Source of the DNA: Liquorilactobacillus aquaticus DSM 21051
Lineage (GTDB): Bacteria; Bacillota; Bacilli; Lactobacillales; Lactobacillaceae
Length of the DNA: 64,000 bases
Direction: 5' to 3'
NCBI RefSeq assembly: GCF_001436755.1
Contig: NZ_AYZD01000015.1
Location: 148,262 to 212,261, forward strand
The notes beneath the pieces were generated by a model. That model saw nothing but the letters and a program-made list of their open reading frames with translations. It was not told the DNA's origin and searched no databases. The translations under genes and the position numbers were made by a program. Position 1 is the first letter of the stretch; the number at the start of each line of letters is the position of its first letter. Below, in pieces: positions 47,635 to 57,553 of the stretch.

Positions 47635-48390
47635 TTACTGAACCGGCTGACCGCTATAAATCTCATAACCCGTTGAAACTGGAATATTTTCACCAGTTAT
47701 TGAATTGGAATCCTCAGATGCCAAAAAATAAATTGTTTTAGCAATTTCATCGGGTTCAGCCAAGCGCCCTAACGGGCTAGCTTGTTTGAATGTTTTAATT
47801 ACGGACTGGGGATTTGCTTGAAACATTGGAGTATTCGTTGGACCGGGAGCAACATTATTGACGCGAATATTATACTTGCCATAATCTAATGCCATCGCAC
47901 GAACCAAGTTAACGACAGCTCCCTTGGCAGCATTATAGGCAGCCATATTATAATCACCTGTTAATCCAGAAATAGAAGCTGTGTTAACAATTGTTCCCGC
48001 CTTCTGTTTTATCATATCCGGCACAAAATACTTAGTCATTAAAAAAATGGATTTGACATCAACAGCCATAATTCGATCCCAATTTTCTTCTGAAACCTCA
48101 TGCAATGCTCCTTTAGTGAATATACCAGCATTATTCACAATTGTATCGGCAACACCAAATCTTTGCTCTGTGGCGCTTTTCAGTTCCTTAACTGATAAAG
48201 CATCTGCAACATTGGTTTTGTGAAAAGCCACTTGTTCTTTGGAATAAAGATCGGCTAGTTCATTAGCTACATTTTCTCCTGCTTTTTGGTTAAAATCAGC
48301 CATCATGACTTTCCAACCTTTTGCTAAAAACAATTTTGTAGCACTAAGCCCCATACCTGATGCTGCACCTGTTATAACAACTGTTTTCAA
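47635..48390 (-). CDS. Short-chain dehydrogenase/reductase
   Basis: A 251-aa SDR: TGAASGMGLSATKLF, NNAGIF, and the catalytic triad in NTASISGLTGDYNMAAYNAAK. An Asp after strand two (MMADFNQ) favours NAD over NADP. The GENIPVSTGYEIYSGQ end is unlike FabG. The start is TTG at 48390 after AAAGGAGG; earlier in-frame codons have no ribosome site. It lies 157 bases downstream of a sugar-porter gene on the same strand, so oxidation of a sugar or polyol is plausible. The substrate is unknown. Confidence 0.87.
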   Translation of the reverse strand: MKTVVITGAASGMGLSATKLFLAKGWKVMMADFNQKAGENVANELADLYSKEQVAFHKTNVADALSVKELKSATEQRFGVADTIVNNAGIFTKGALHEVSEENWDRIMAVDVKSIFLMTKYFVPDMIKQKAGTIVNTASISGLTGDYNMAAYNAAKGAVVNLVRAMALDYGKYNIRVNNVAPGPTNTPMFQANPQSVIKTFKQASPLGRLAEPDEIAKTIYFLASEDSNSITGENIPVSTGYEIYSGQPVQ

Positions 48391-48547
48391 TAATAAAACC
48401 TCCTTTAGTCTTATTCCTTCTTGATTATACATCATGTAAGGAGCCTCTGACTGTATACTTTCACACTTATCCAATCAACAAAGTACGAACTCAAAACAAA
48501 CAATTCATCTTCCTAAAAGTCGTAGGACACAATTTTAAAAAAACATT

Positions 48548-49921
48548 CTATTTTACTCGTTTAAGAGCATTTCTCATTGCCTGTGGATTTATAAAAAAGA
48601 ACGTTAAACAAACACACAAAATATTACTGATTGTAAAAAGCAAGAAAACATTGGTTGTACCAAAACTTCCAAGCAAGATAGGACAAACCAAACTGATTAC
48701 AAAGTTAGTCAGCCAAATAACCGTTGTGGAAACAGCCATGAAGCGAGCTTTGAGCCGTTGTGGAAAGATTTCAGATAGCATCAGCCAAGTAACCGGGCTG
48801 ACAATTCCTTGCTGTGTAGCTAAGAAAAAAGCTAGCAGCAGCAAGACAGCTATGTTTGTATTTACACCCGAGAAAAAATTAAAGTGCAAAACTGCTGTTA
48901 ACAAACCCAAGAAGAACGCATTGCCAAGTAGTCCGATTCCCAACATTTCTCGATGATTGTGATTAACTATTAATCGTGTCCCCAAAAGTGTTGCCACCGT
49001 TGAAATTACACCCACAAGAATATTGCTGTAAAGAGACATTTCTCTGCTCATTCCGACCTTCTCCAACAGAATCGTGCCATAATACATAATAGCGTTAACA
49101 CCAGACAATTGTTGAATAAGACCAATACTGATACCAACTGCGAGAAGATACACTAAATACTTATTGTTGAATATTCTTTTAATATCTATCTTACTCTCTT
49201 CGGTTTGAACTATTTTTTTAGTATTTATCAAATTTTTTCGAATATCAATACCGGAAAAACCTAGTTTTTTAAAATTTTGCTTTGCCTGTGCCAAGGACGT
49301 ATTCAATAATTGCCATTTAGGGCTTTGTGGCAAATCGAAAGATAAAAGCCAAAGTAAAAATGCTGGCAAGGCCGCAACCCCCATCATTATGCGCCAAATT
49401 GGACCCCAGTTTCCCCAAACATTTCCTAAAATAGCATTGACAGTAAATGAAGCCAATTGCCCGATAACAATTGCTATTGCGTTTTTATTAACATTTCGAG
49501 ATCGCTGTTCTCTAGGTGAAATTTCAGCCAAATACATTGGTGCTAAATCTGAAGCGCAGCCAACAGACAGACCCAAAATAGTGCGAAAAGCGATCAGCAT
49601 ATTACTAGTAGTTGATAGGGAGCATCCGAGTGTCGCTACAGTGAACACAACAGCCACCCACTGCAAGGCAGCCTTTCTACCAATCTTATCTGCTAATCGA
49701 CCACTCAGCAATGCACCAAAACAGCAACCAATGATTAAAGAGCTTGATACGATACCTTGCTGAGCCGAATTTAAATTTAATTGATTTGGTTGGCTCAAAA
49801 ATGAAAGTGCTCCATTGATTACACCCGTGTCGTATCCAAACAGAAAACCGCCCAATGCAATTACTGAGGATGCATATCTTAAAAATGAGTCCCCTATCTT
49901 TGCTCGTCCATGTTCCAACAT
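48548..49921 (-). CDS. MFS sugar porter (sugar:H+ symporter)
   Basis: A 457-aa, 12-helix transporter. Sugar-porter signatures are visible: GGFLFGYDTGVINGAL in helix 1, GRLADKIGRKAAL in loop 2-3, LAEISPREQRSRN after helix 4-5, QQLSGVNAIMYYG in helix 7, and the late LSEIFPQRLKARFM. It is closest in style to XylE/AraE/inositol carriers. The ATG at 49921 follows GAGG; the upstream GTG overlaps that site. The linked SDR suggests joint use of a sugar or polyol. Confidence 0.9.
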   Translation of the reverse strand: MLEHGRAKIGDSFLRYASSVIALGGFLFGYDTGVINGALSFLSQPNQLNLNSAQQGIVSSSLIIGCCFGALLSGRLADKIGRKAALQWVAVVFTVATLGCSLSTTSNMLIAFRTILGLSVGCASDLAPMYLAEISPREQRSRNVNKNAIAIVIGQLASFTVNAILGNVWGNWGPIWRIMMGVAALPAFLLWLLSFDLPQSPKWQLLNTSLAQAKQNFKKLGFSGIDIRKNLINTKKIVQTEESKIDIKRIFNNKYLVYLLAVGISIGLIQQLSGVNAIMYYGTILLEKVGMSREMSLYSNILVGVISTVATLLGTRLIVNHNHREMLGIGLLGNAFFLGLLTAVLHFNFFSGVNTNIAVLLLLAFFLATQQGIVSPVTWLMLSEIFPQRLKARFMAVSTTVIWLTNFVISLVCPILLGSFGTTNVFLLFTISNILCVCLTFFFINPQAMRNALKRVK

Positions 49922-50136
49922 ATATTTCTTCACCTCATCATAAACTGTTCAACTCTGATCTTATCTATTGAGAGATATTTACCCCTCTGTCTCACTTTTC
50001 ATATTAATTTAAAAAAATACTTATATCATTATTATAGTGTTAATTGTCAAAAATGAGGTTGCAGAAGCTTTTTTACTTAATTGCATTCTAAAAAACTTCA
50101 CCATTTAGTTGCTGACAAGATAATTTACCACAAAAA

Positions 50137-50184
50137 AAGTAAGGACTTGATAAACTTTTTAAGACATCTATCAAGTCCTCACTT
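50137..50184 (-). terminator. Terminator after the GadC-like permease gene
   Basis: AAGTGAGGACTTGATA pairs with TATCAAGTCCTTACTT on the minus strand, followed by TTTTTTG. The remaining spacer up to 49921 is AT-rich and shows no gene. Confidence 0.85.
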
Positions 50185-50269
50185 CTATGTTACTGGTATT
50201 TAAAATAAATTGTCACAACAACTTTTTCCTAGCAATCTTCACCACGTGCAAATAATTTTTTCAATCAGA

Positions 50270-51700
50270 TTAACTCAGTTTTCTCTGACTCCAACGATAG
50301 TGAAACTTATATAAAACAAATGGAGCTATAAAAACTAACAGACAAGTTACTAATAATAGCCATGTATAAACATGACGCATACGCTGGTCCATTCCTGCAG
50401 TTGGAAAGAATGTAACGATAAATCCAAAGGCTGATAGGCCTAAACCAAAGAAACCATAAAGCAGCCTGATTAATTTGTGTTTTGAGGCAAAGTAAGCCCT
50501 ATGTAAGTCAGCATGTTTGAACTGCAAAACCAAGTAACTCACGAAAAGCAGCATATACATAAGCGTGTATTGAGCCACCGTTGAACTCATCGCCATATTA
50601 AATGCCAAATCAGCATTTTTTCCACCTGAAAAAGTAAATAATGCTGCGGTAATAGACACAATGATACCTTGTAATACCATAACTTTAGTTGGAACACCAA
50701 ATTTATTTACTTTCCCAAAACGAGCTGGGAGAAAACCTTTTTTGGCAGCCTCAAACATCCCCTGATTTGGTCCTACTACCCAGCTACTGATTTCACCAAT
50801 CGCTCCAATTGCAAGCATAAGCCCAATCATTTTTTCAAAATAAACAGGCGCCAATCCAATATGTTTAACTAGCTCACCATAAGCATAGACAATCCCTGTG
50901 CTAAGATGAATGCGATCATTTGGAACCGTCATTGCTATTGACATACTGCCTACAATATCAGACACAATCGCTGCTATCGATAATGCGAACATAACAGTAG
51001 GATATGAACTGGTTTTTTTCAAATCTTTAACATGCGCAGCTGATCCTTCTGCACCTGCAAAAGCCAGCATAAATGGGACAAAGCCCACTAATACTGTTCC
51101 GTTGAAACTATGCGGAATTACGGTCTTCCAGGAAACATGGACATATACTGGATTACCATGAACCAAGTATGCTACGAATAAAAGTAGCAAAAAAAAGACT
51201 GGTAAGATAACCCCTAAAGAAAAACACCATTGTGCAATTTTGCCTGAACGTTTCGTTCCGTGTTGTTGACACAGAATAATCGTCCAGAGAATGACCATCA
51301 TTAAGACAAATCTTATTAGCGGATTGTTATTTAAAAGCGGCACATCGAAAACCATTGAAAAACAGCCGATAATAAAGTACATCATAGCATCCATTCCGAC
51401 AGTGATATGAATCCACTGATAAAATAAGGCGGCCCATCCAGACTTTTCTCCTAACATATTACTTGTCCATGTAAAAACACCGCCTTTGCTCCAACCATCG
51501 ATAGATGCCATCTCTCCAGCAGCTCTAGTAACAGGCGTAAACCAAAAAATTCCTGCCAAAAAAAGGAAAAATAGTGCAGTTGGTCCTTCTTTAGCAAATG
51601 GTGCAAAGCCATAAACAGTCATCACCATTGAAGCTGTCATTGCAAAAAGCTGCCAGCTGTTGAGCTCATTAAATTTTTGTAACGCTTTGTTCTCTTTCAT
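50270..51700 (-). CDS. APC-family amino acid permease, GadC/AGT type
   Basis: A ~476-aa transporter with about 12 helices. Early helices include NSWQLFAMTASMVMTVYGFA and PVTRAAGEMASIDGWSKGG, then VFTWTSNMLGEKSGW. This is the glutamate:GABA antiporter-like branch, where the GG-F-W-SN-LGE-G motif is typical. No decarboxylase gene is next to it, so acid-resistance function is uncertain. The ATG at 51700 matches the family N-terminus, but its ribosome site is weak; in-frame codons up to 51733 are possible. Confidence 0.86.
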   Translation of the reverse strand: MKENKALQKFNELNSWQLFAMTASMVMTVYGFAPFAKEGPTALFFLFLAGIFWFTPVTRAAGEMASIDGWSKGGVFTWTSNMLGEKSGWAALFYQWIHITVGMDAMMYFIIGCFSMVFDVPLLNNNPLIRFVLMMVILWTIILCQQHGTKRSGKIAQWCFSLGVILPVFFLLLLFVAYLVHGNPVYVHVSWKTVIPHSFNGTVLVGFVPFMLAFAGAEGSAAHVKDLKKTSSYPTVMFALSIAAIVSDIVGSMSIAMTVPNDRIHLSTGIVYAYGELVKHIGLAPVYFEKMIGLMLAIGAIGEISSWVVGPNQGMFEAAKKGFLPARFGKVNKFGVPTKVMVLQGIIVSITAALFTFSGGKNADLAFNMAMSSTVAQYTLMYMLLFVSYLVLQFKHADLHRAYFASKHKLIRLLYGFFGLGLSAFGFIVTFFPTAGMDQRMRHVYTWLLLVTCLLVFIAPFVLYKFHYRWSQRKLS

Positions 51701-51761
51701 AGTATGTATTATAAATCCTTCCTGCTCAGGCAAAATTGTGTAACAAAAAATACCACATATA

Positions 51762-51791
51762 AGTATACACTTCCTATCTTTGACAAATCAA
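51762..51791 (-). promoter_or_regulatory. Promoter of the permease gene
   Basis: Minus strand TTGATT (51791-51786), 18 bases, TATACT (51767-51762). The rest of 51792-52037 shows only an AT-rich TATAAT at 51985-51990 that may drive the GH3 gene. Confidence 0.6.
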
Positions 51792-52037
51792 TGCTGCAAA
51801 TATTTTATGTTCAAAAATAAAGAATGATTTATAGGCAACTCTGTCTAAAAAATCATTAGCATAGTTTCTGAGTATGTCACTGTCGTCGTTTTTTAAAACC
51901 ATCATTCAATTCACCATGTCTTTTTTACGAACCTAATCTTATAAACTGTTCTTTTTACACCTATCGTCTTAGTAAAAAAAAATATATAATAGATCGTGTG
52001 CTTTCAAATGATTTATATAAAGAAGGAAACTATTGCA

Positions 52038-53168
52038 ATGAAGAAAAAGTTTTTAAGTGTCCTAGTCTTCGGACTATTACTAGTATTATTTTCACCCAAC
52101 CAAATTGTGCATGCCAAAACAACCAAGCCGACTAATAATCAACTTCATAGAGTTATTAAAAAAATGTCACTTGCTGAAAAAATTGGTCAAATGTACGTTA
52201 GCCCAAGTCCGGTGGATATTTCCCAAGCTAAAAGTGACATCAGCAGATATCATTTAGGCGGAATAGTTTTATTCGGCAATGACTTTAAAAACCAAAATGC
52301 TGCCCAGCTAAAAGAAAAAATCAGCACTCTGCAAGGTTCCGCAAAGCTTCCCCTCTTCATCGCAACTGATCAAGAGGGCGGTGATGTTTCACGGCTAAGT
52401 ACTGACCCGCAATTGACTAACGGTAGATCGTTCCCTTCGCCTCAAGTAGTATACAAAGAAAAAGGTCTTGCCGGAACTGTCACTGAAGCCTCTGAAACAG
52501 CCAAGATTATGTATGCTCTGGGAATCAATTGGAACTTTGCTCCCGTTGCAGATGTTTCAAGTGATTCAAAGAGCTTTATTTACTCGCGTACACTAGGCCA
52601 AAACTACCAAACGACTGCCTCCTATATTTCAAAAGTCATTCCTGCTATTCAAAAACAGCATGTAATTACTAGTTTGAAACACTTTCCAGGCTATGGTTCT
52701 GCCGCCGACACTCATATAGGCTTTGCAAGCACTGATCGTTCACTTGAAAATTTTCAAAAAAATGATTTTCTCCCTTTTGAAGCAGGCATTAAGAAAAATG
52801 CTGCAACAGTATTAGTTGCACATGTCATTATGAAAAGTATTGATAGTCAAATGCCTGCATCCTTATCCCCAGCAGTTCATCAACTCTTGCGTAAAAAGCT
52901 TAAGTTTAAAGGAATGATCATCACAGATGATTTAGGAATGGGTGCCATTACAAAATACAGTCAAGAGCATCATGTTACACCGGATGTTCTTGCTGTTCAA
53001 GCAGGTAACGATGCATTGCTCAGCAATAATTACGCGCAGGGCATACCTGCTATCGAACAAGCTGTACATACCGGTAAAATTAAAGAAAAACAAATTAATA
53101 GCTCTATCTACCGTATTTTGAAAGTTAAGCGTAAATTCGGACTTTTAAAGATACAGCAACTTAATTAA
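52038..53168 (+). CDS. Secreted GH3 beta-N-acetylhexosaminidase (NagZ-like)
   Basis: A 376-aa enzyme with a signal peptide (MKKKFLSVLVFGLLLVLFS, likely cut after HA at ~26). GH3 features: LGGIVLFGNDF, FIATDQEGGDVSRL, NFAPVADVSSD, KHFPGYGSAADTHIGFA with the Asp-His pair of the mobile catalytic loop, and the nucleophile Asp in IITDDLGMGAI. It probably removes GlcNAc from muropeptides or wall glycans outside the cell. There is no anchor motif, so it is likely released. AAGG precedes the ATG. Confidence 0.9.
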   Translation: MKKKFLSVLVFGLLLVLFSPNQIVHAKTTKPTNNQLHRVIKKMSLAEKIGQMYVSPSPVDISQAKSDISRYHLGGIVLFGNDFKNQNAAQLKEKISTLQGSAKLPLFIATDQEGGDVSRLSTDPQLTNGRSFPSPQVVYKEKGLAGTVTEASETAKIMYALGINWNFAPVADVSSDSKSFIYSRTLGQNYQTTASYISKVIPAIQKQHVITSLKHFPGYGSAADTHIGFASTDRSLENFQKNDFLPFEAGIKKNAATVLVAHVIMKSIDSQMPASLSPAVHQLLRKKLKFKGMIITDDLGMGAITKYSQEHHVTPDVLAVQAGNDALLSNNYAQGIPAIEQAVHTGKIKEKQINSSIYRILKVKRKFGLLKIQQLN

Positions 53169-53194
53169 AAAAAGCTTTTACGAAATACGATTCA

Positions 53195-53245
53195 AAAAAC
53201 ATGAAAGTCTATCCAAATCAATGTTGGGTAGACTTTCATGTTTTT
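53195..53245. terminator. Terminator after the GH3 gene
   Basis: AAAACATGAAAGTCTA pairs with TAGACTTTCATGTTTT. T-runs lie on both sides. Confidence 0.85.
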
Positions 53246-53493
53246 TACTGAAATATGTGCTTAATTGACCGCATACTCTATTGCTGCCATTTCTAAAGGT
53301 AATTAATGCCTGTATGTAAAAAATTAGATTTTGCAGTTGTTTGAAGGAATATCAATTAAGGAACAATCACATCAGCAATAATTGATTAAATTTGGATAAT
53401 TATACTATTCCAGTCATCCACAGAGTTTTGCCAATTATATAAACTAGGCTTTACGAGTTAAACTCCGGCAAACATCTACACATATCAGCAAGA

Positions 53494-53676
53494 TGAAACT
53501 ACATAACTGAAAAATCCCTAAGCTTTTGTTCGGTTACATCTCATGTAAATATTTTTCAAAAATATCCTGAACTATCCGATAATTCAAAGAAAGTTATTTT
53601 TGATTGCCCTTTAGGACATGTTTTTCAAGGAACCGTAAATAATTTATGCACCATTTTCTGTACAATGAACATTTAA
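53494..53676 (+). pseudogene. Possible remnant of a zinc-ribbon repeat protein
   Basis: In the 1-kb spacer before the YfhO gene, one frame without a start reads FQKYPELSDNSKKVIFDCPL, then GHVFQGTVNNLCTIFCT and stops. The pattern YPEL...K-V-x-x-x-CP-x-GH-x-F resembles the zinc-ribbon repeat seen in restriction-associated proteins. It is short and may be chance. The rest of 53246-54006 is AT-rich with no gene that I can support. Confidence 0.3.
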
Positions 53677-54006
53677 TGTTTATTGTAACATAATTATCTA
53701 TTCACAACAGTCTTAGTTTTCCGTAAGATAAAAACAATTCGTCTTTAAATAATAATTAAATAAATGTAAGTATTTACATCTATCTAAAACAAAAAGATAA
53801 ATGAAGCAATGTTATCCCGACAAAGCGGCAGAGAAATAACCATATGTTTCGCTAGTATCAAGCCCATGTAACACAAATAAAACATCAAAAATTTGACGAT
53901 ACCCATCGTTATTAATTAAAGAAACAAAATTAAACAGTCTGCGCTAAAAAAAACTTATAAATAAATCTTTTTACTCTTTGATATATTATTGTTTGGCGCC
54001 CCAAAA

Positions 54007-54052
54007 AGCATACAAGTGCTTACTTGCATTAGTGAAAGCAAGCGTGTATGCT
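54007..54052. repeat. Imperfect hairpin upstream of the surface-polymer cluster
   Basis: AGCATAC-AAGTGCTT and AAGC-GTGTATGCT pair across a short loop, 120 bases before the YfhO-like gene. No T-run follows, so an operator or RNA structure is likelier than a terminator. Confidence 0.45.
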
Positions 54053-54171
54053 AATAATGTTATTTTAATTCCATGCTAGTTTCTAACAAGCTGTGTCTAC
54101 CTGTTTCTACGGCAAACAAAGCTTTGCACTCCAAACTACCATAAATTTTTTTGAGGAGTATTTAAATCGTT

Positions 54172-56781
54172 ATGCTACGTTATTTTCGTTCACATAGACA
54201 ACAAGAATTATTTTTCTTTGCATTTCTGCTTCCATTCGCAATTATGATAATTCTCTTTATGCTTTGGCAAATCACTCCATGGGGCAATCATAACTTGCTT
54301 TTTAGTGATGTAGGTACACAATATAATATTTTTCTCACAAACTTGCGTCACGATATTCTTCACCACGCCTTAAGTCAGTATTCCTATTATTTAGGTTTAG
54401 GCAGTAACACATTGCCCACATATGCTTATTACCTGATGAGTCCGATAAACTTATTAGTTGTCTTTTTCTCAGCGTCTCAGATCCCAACTGCGCTGACTTG
54501 GATTGTTACCTTAAAAATCAGTCTGAGTGGTTTGACAATGGCATATTTTCTCTCGACTACATCTTATCAAAACAAAAAAAACATAATAATTTTGCTTTTT
54601 TCAACTGGGTATGCTGTTTCAAGTTGGGTTGCTTCTGTATATTACACACTGATGTGGCTTGATGCCCTTCTCCTACTGCCGCTAGTATGTGCTGGGCTTG
54701 ACCGTTTGACTCGTAAACACACCTCAAAAATATATTTCATTTCCTTGTTTGGATCGATTATTACTAACTACTATTTGGGATATATGACTTGTCTTTTCGC
54801 TGTAATTTATTTTTTATATCAGCTTTCAGGTCTTCAAAATAAAAATGAGCATTTTCAAACTTTTCTTAAACGCGAAAAAAAACTTATCATTCATTTTATT
54901 TTGAGTTCGCTCGTAGCAGCTTTTTCAAGTATGTTTATACTATTGCCCTCCCTTCTTGGAATGTTAGCGACAGATAAAGCAGCCCTTCAATGGTCAAATT
55001 ACAGTTTATTGCCTACTTTTGGTCTTGGAAGCCTCAAGCAATTAGGTTTAGGAGCCAACGATTATAGCTCACGTTTAAATCACGGTCCTGCACTCTTTGC
55101 TGGTAGCTGTATTATCTTATTGATAGTTGCCTTTTTTTTCAATCAAGAAGTTCCTTCAAAAGAAAAAAAACGCACTGCAACAACATTGCTAGTTTTATTT
55201 CTATGTATGTGGATCAATTGTTTTAATACCATATGGCATTTATTTCAGCATCCAGCTGGTTTTCCTTTCCGCAATGCCTTATTTTTCACCTTTTTTGCAG
55301 TTTACGCGGCTTATCGCTCCCTACAATACAAGCCTTGGCATGCATTAACCGATTCCCAGAAGTTTTCAACACTTCTCATTCCACTTGCATTTTTTTCTGT
55401 CGGGTTAATTTGGAAAAACATTTTAAAAATCAATTCGGGTGAATTTCAAGTAAAGCCATTTATACAAGTCACAGTTCCTTCAATGACAATTTGTATATCT
55501 TTCTTGTTAAGTATAGTTTTTTACATTCTAGGGTGGTTTTTATTTTTCAAGCTCCAACCCTCAAACAAAATATCGTTGCTTTTAATTACATTAACAAGTA
55601 TCGAACTGATGATCAATTTTGGCTTAAATATGGCTGGAACTCCTTTTGGTAATCAGAAAAACTATGCTTCTAACTACCTGTCAAAACGACAACAAATTAC
55701 AAACTTGAACCGTGACAGATACTCTCATTACCACGGCCGGACTGTTGTTAAAGATACATTCTCGCAAGATGCTTATAACGAAAAATACAACTGTTACAAT
55801 GATGCTCTTCTTTTTCACTATTATGGTATCAGTCTGTACAGTTCCACCTTGAACAAAGCAACACGCCAAAGTTTGGCAACTCTCGGATACTTAAGTATTA
55901 ATTCACGGCGCATAAGTTTTGTCGGCGGCACAGAACTGACTAACAGTTTGTTGGGTGTCCAAAATGAACTAGATCTTAATAAAAACAACGCCCAACTTAG
56001 AATTAATCCAACCTATTTTGGCTTGGGCACTGCTGTCAATCAGAAGTTTTTGAACCTCAACCTATCGCAACAGCATGCTTTAATGAATCAAGAAAAGATT
56101 CTTCAAAATCTCGCTCCCGCGCAAAAACATTATTTTAAAAAGGTTGATCTTCTAAAAGTCCATGATCAAAAAAGAAACAGCTCTGGAGAATTCATTCATC
56201 GAGTTACTTTACGAACAACAACTGCTGGTCCTTTATATTATTACTCTCAAGATGCATCTGCCGATTTGAAAACTTTACAAATAAATGATACTCCAAAAAA
56301 ACCTCTTGTAGACAATCAAAGACAACGTATGATTTGTCAGCTGGGTAATTATCAAAAAAATCAAGTAGTCCACCTTTCAGTTGCTACAAAATCAAAGTAT
56401 TGGAACAAAGCACAGCAATTAGTTGTCCTAAATACCCAACAATTTGATGAGGCAATGAATAAAATATATGAACAACGATTTCACCTGCAACACATGACCC
56501 GTAACTCTTTGCATGGAGAAATTGAAGGCACATCTGTTTGCCGTCATCTTTTCTTATCTATTCCATACGAAAAAGGATGGCATGCTGAAGTTAACCACCA
56601 TCCTGTTCAAATTCAGAAAGGGTTGCATGGATTTATTGTTTTGCCGCTCAATACAGGAAAAAACCACGTTGATTTGCGCTACCGCTCACCTGGTCTTATA
56701 AGTGGATTCCTTCTTTCTAGTATTGGACTTCTGTTGTACATAGTTATTTTATTCTATGAAAAGAAGCATCCTTATCAATGA
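54172..56781 (+). CDS. YfhO family multispanning membrane protein (GT-C-like)
   Basis: An 869-aa protein with about 12-14 helices in the first 480 residues, a long extracytoplasmic domain (~500-835), and one terminal helix (GLISGFLLSSIGLLLYIVIL). The first outer loop has LLFSDVGTQYNIFLTNLRHD, the Asp-containing loop of GT-C glycosyltransferases and YfhO. YfhO-type proteins are lipid-linked sugar transferases that glycosylate lipoteichoic acid or related polymers in other Firmicutes. First gene of the five-gene cluster. The ATG at 54172 follows GAGGAG. Confidence 0.85.
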   Translation: MLRYFRSHRQQELFFFAFLLPFAIMIILFMLWQITPWGNHNLLFSDVGTQYNIFLTNLRHDILHHALSQYSYYLGLGSNTLPTYAYYLMSPINLLVVFFSASQIPTALTWIVTLKISLSGLTMAYFLSTTSYQNKKNIIILLFSTGYAVSSWVASVYYTLMWLDALLLLPLVCAGLDRLTRKHTSKIYFISLFGSIITNYYLGYMTCLFAVIYFLYQLSGLQNKNEHFQTFLKREKKLIIHFILSSLVAAFSSMFILLPSLLGMLATDKAALQWSNYSLLPTFGLGSLKQLGLGANDYSSRLNHGPALFAGSCIILLIVAFFFNQEVPSKEKKRTATTLLVLFLCMWINCFNTIWHLFQHPAGFPFRNALFFTFFAVYAAYRSLQYKPWHALTDSQKFSTLLIPLAFFSVGLIWKNILKINSGEFQVKPFIQVTVPSMTICISFLLSIVFYILGWFLFFKLQPSNKISLLLITLTSIELMINFGLNMAGTPFGNQKNYASNYLSKRQQITNLNRDRYSHYHGRTVVKDTFSQDAYNEKYNCYNDALLFHYYGISLYSSTLNKATRQSLATLGYLSINSRRISFVGGTELTNSLLGVQNELDLNKNNAQLRINPTYFGLGTAVNQKFLNLNLSQQHALMNQEKILQNLAPAQKHYFKKVDLLKVHDQKRNSSGEFIHRVTLRTTTAGPLYYYSQDASADLKTLQINDTPKKPLVDNQRQRMICQLGNYQKNQVVHLSVATKSKYWNKAQQLVVLNTQQFDEAMNKIYEQRFHLQHMTRNSLHGEIEGTSVCRHLFLSIPYEKGWHAEVNHHPVQIQKGLHGFIVLPLNTGKNHVDLRYRSPGLISGFLLSSIGLLLYIVILFYEKKHPYQ

Positions 56782-56815
56782 ACAGTTATAAATATAATTT
56801 AGGGGGAGATTTAAA

Positions 56816-57553
56816 TTGACTACTAACAATGTTTTATCTCAGAAAAAAACATTTCAAGCAACTTTTAAGCGTGTTGAACAAAAGTATCTACTAACATCTG
56901 CTCAATACCAAACACTTATGGGAGAATTAGAACCAACAATACAGATTGATCAATATGGCAGCCAAACCATCCGTTCGATTTATTATGATACCCAAGATTA
57001 TTTTTTTGCTCGCAAGCAGCTGACAAAACAAAGCTTTCGTGAAAAGCTTCGTCTGCGAACTTATGGACAAGCAACGCCAGAGTCCCCTGCCTATATTGAA
57101 CTCAAAAAAAAGTTGAGCGGCATAACTTACAAAAGGCGTATCAGCAGCTCTAAATTATCAGCACTCAACTATATGAAACAGCAACAGCAACTGCCTCAAC
57201 TCTGTCAAGGTCAACCTGGTTTCTCTGAAATAACAACTTTTGTCGAACAATGGCCTCTAGTTAACGAAACTGAGATTGCTTATGAAAGAACAGCTTGCTT
57301 TGGAAAGCTAGATTCATCTATTCGTATGACTTTTGATGAAAATATTCGCTGGAAAAAAATGAATGACGACGATTCTTATCATTTTCTACTTGAACCGGGA
57401 ACGGTCGTTATGGAGATAAAAGTTATGAATGCAATTCCTTATTCTTGGAGCAAGACTTTTTCGCAACTTGCACTACGTCCACGTCCATTCTCAAAATACG
57501 GAATGGCATATAAATATGGTTTAATTAAGGAGGATTTTCACTATGCTCATTAG
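56816..57553 (+). CDS. VTC-domain protein (triphosphate tunnel, polyphosphate polymerase-like)
   Basis: A 245-aa soluble VTC domain. Tunnel motifs are intact: FKRVEQKYLLT (R-x-E-x-K), YYDTQDYFFARKQL, FREKLRLRTYG, AYIELKKKLSGITYKRR, MTFDENIRWK, TVVMEIKVMNAIPYSW and FSKYGMAYK. In yeast Vtc4 this fold makes polyphosphate from ATP. In bacteria it often sits beside DUF4956 and CotH genes, as here. The start is TTG at 56816 after GGGGGAG. It overlaps the next gene by 11 bases. Whether it polymerises phosphate or binds another polyanion is unknown. Confidence 0.9.
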   Translation: MTTNNVLSQKKTFQATFKRVEQKYLLTSAQYQTLMGELEPTIQIDQYGSQTIRSIYYDTQDYFFARKQLTKQSFREKLRLRTYGQATPESPAYIELKKKLSGITYKRRISSSKLSALNYMKQQQQLPQLCQGQPGFSEITTFVEQWPLVNETEIAYERTACFGKLDSSIRMTFDENIRWKKMNDDDSYHFLLEPGTVVMEIKVMNAIPYSWSKTFSQLALRPRPFSKYGMAYKYGLIKEDFHYAH

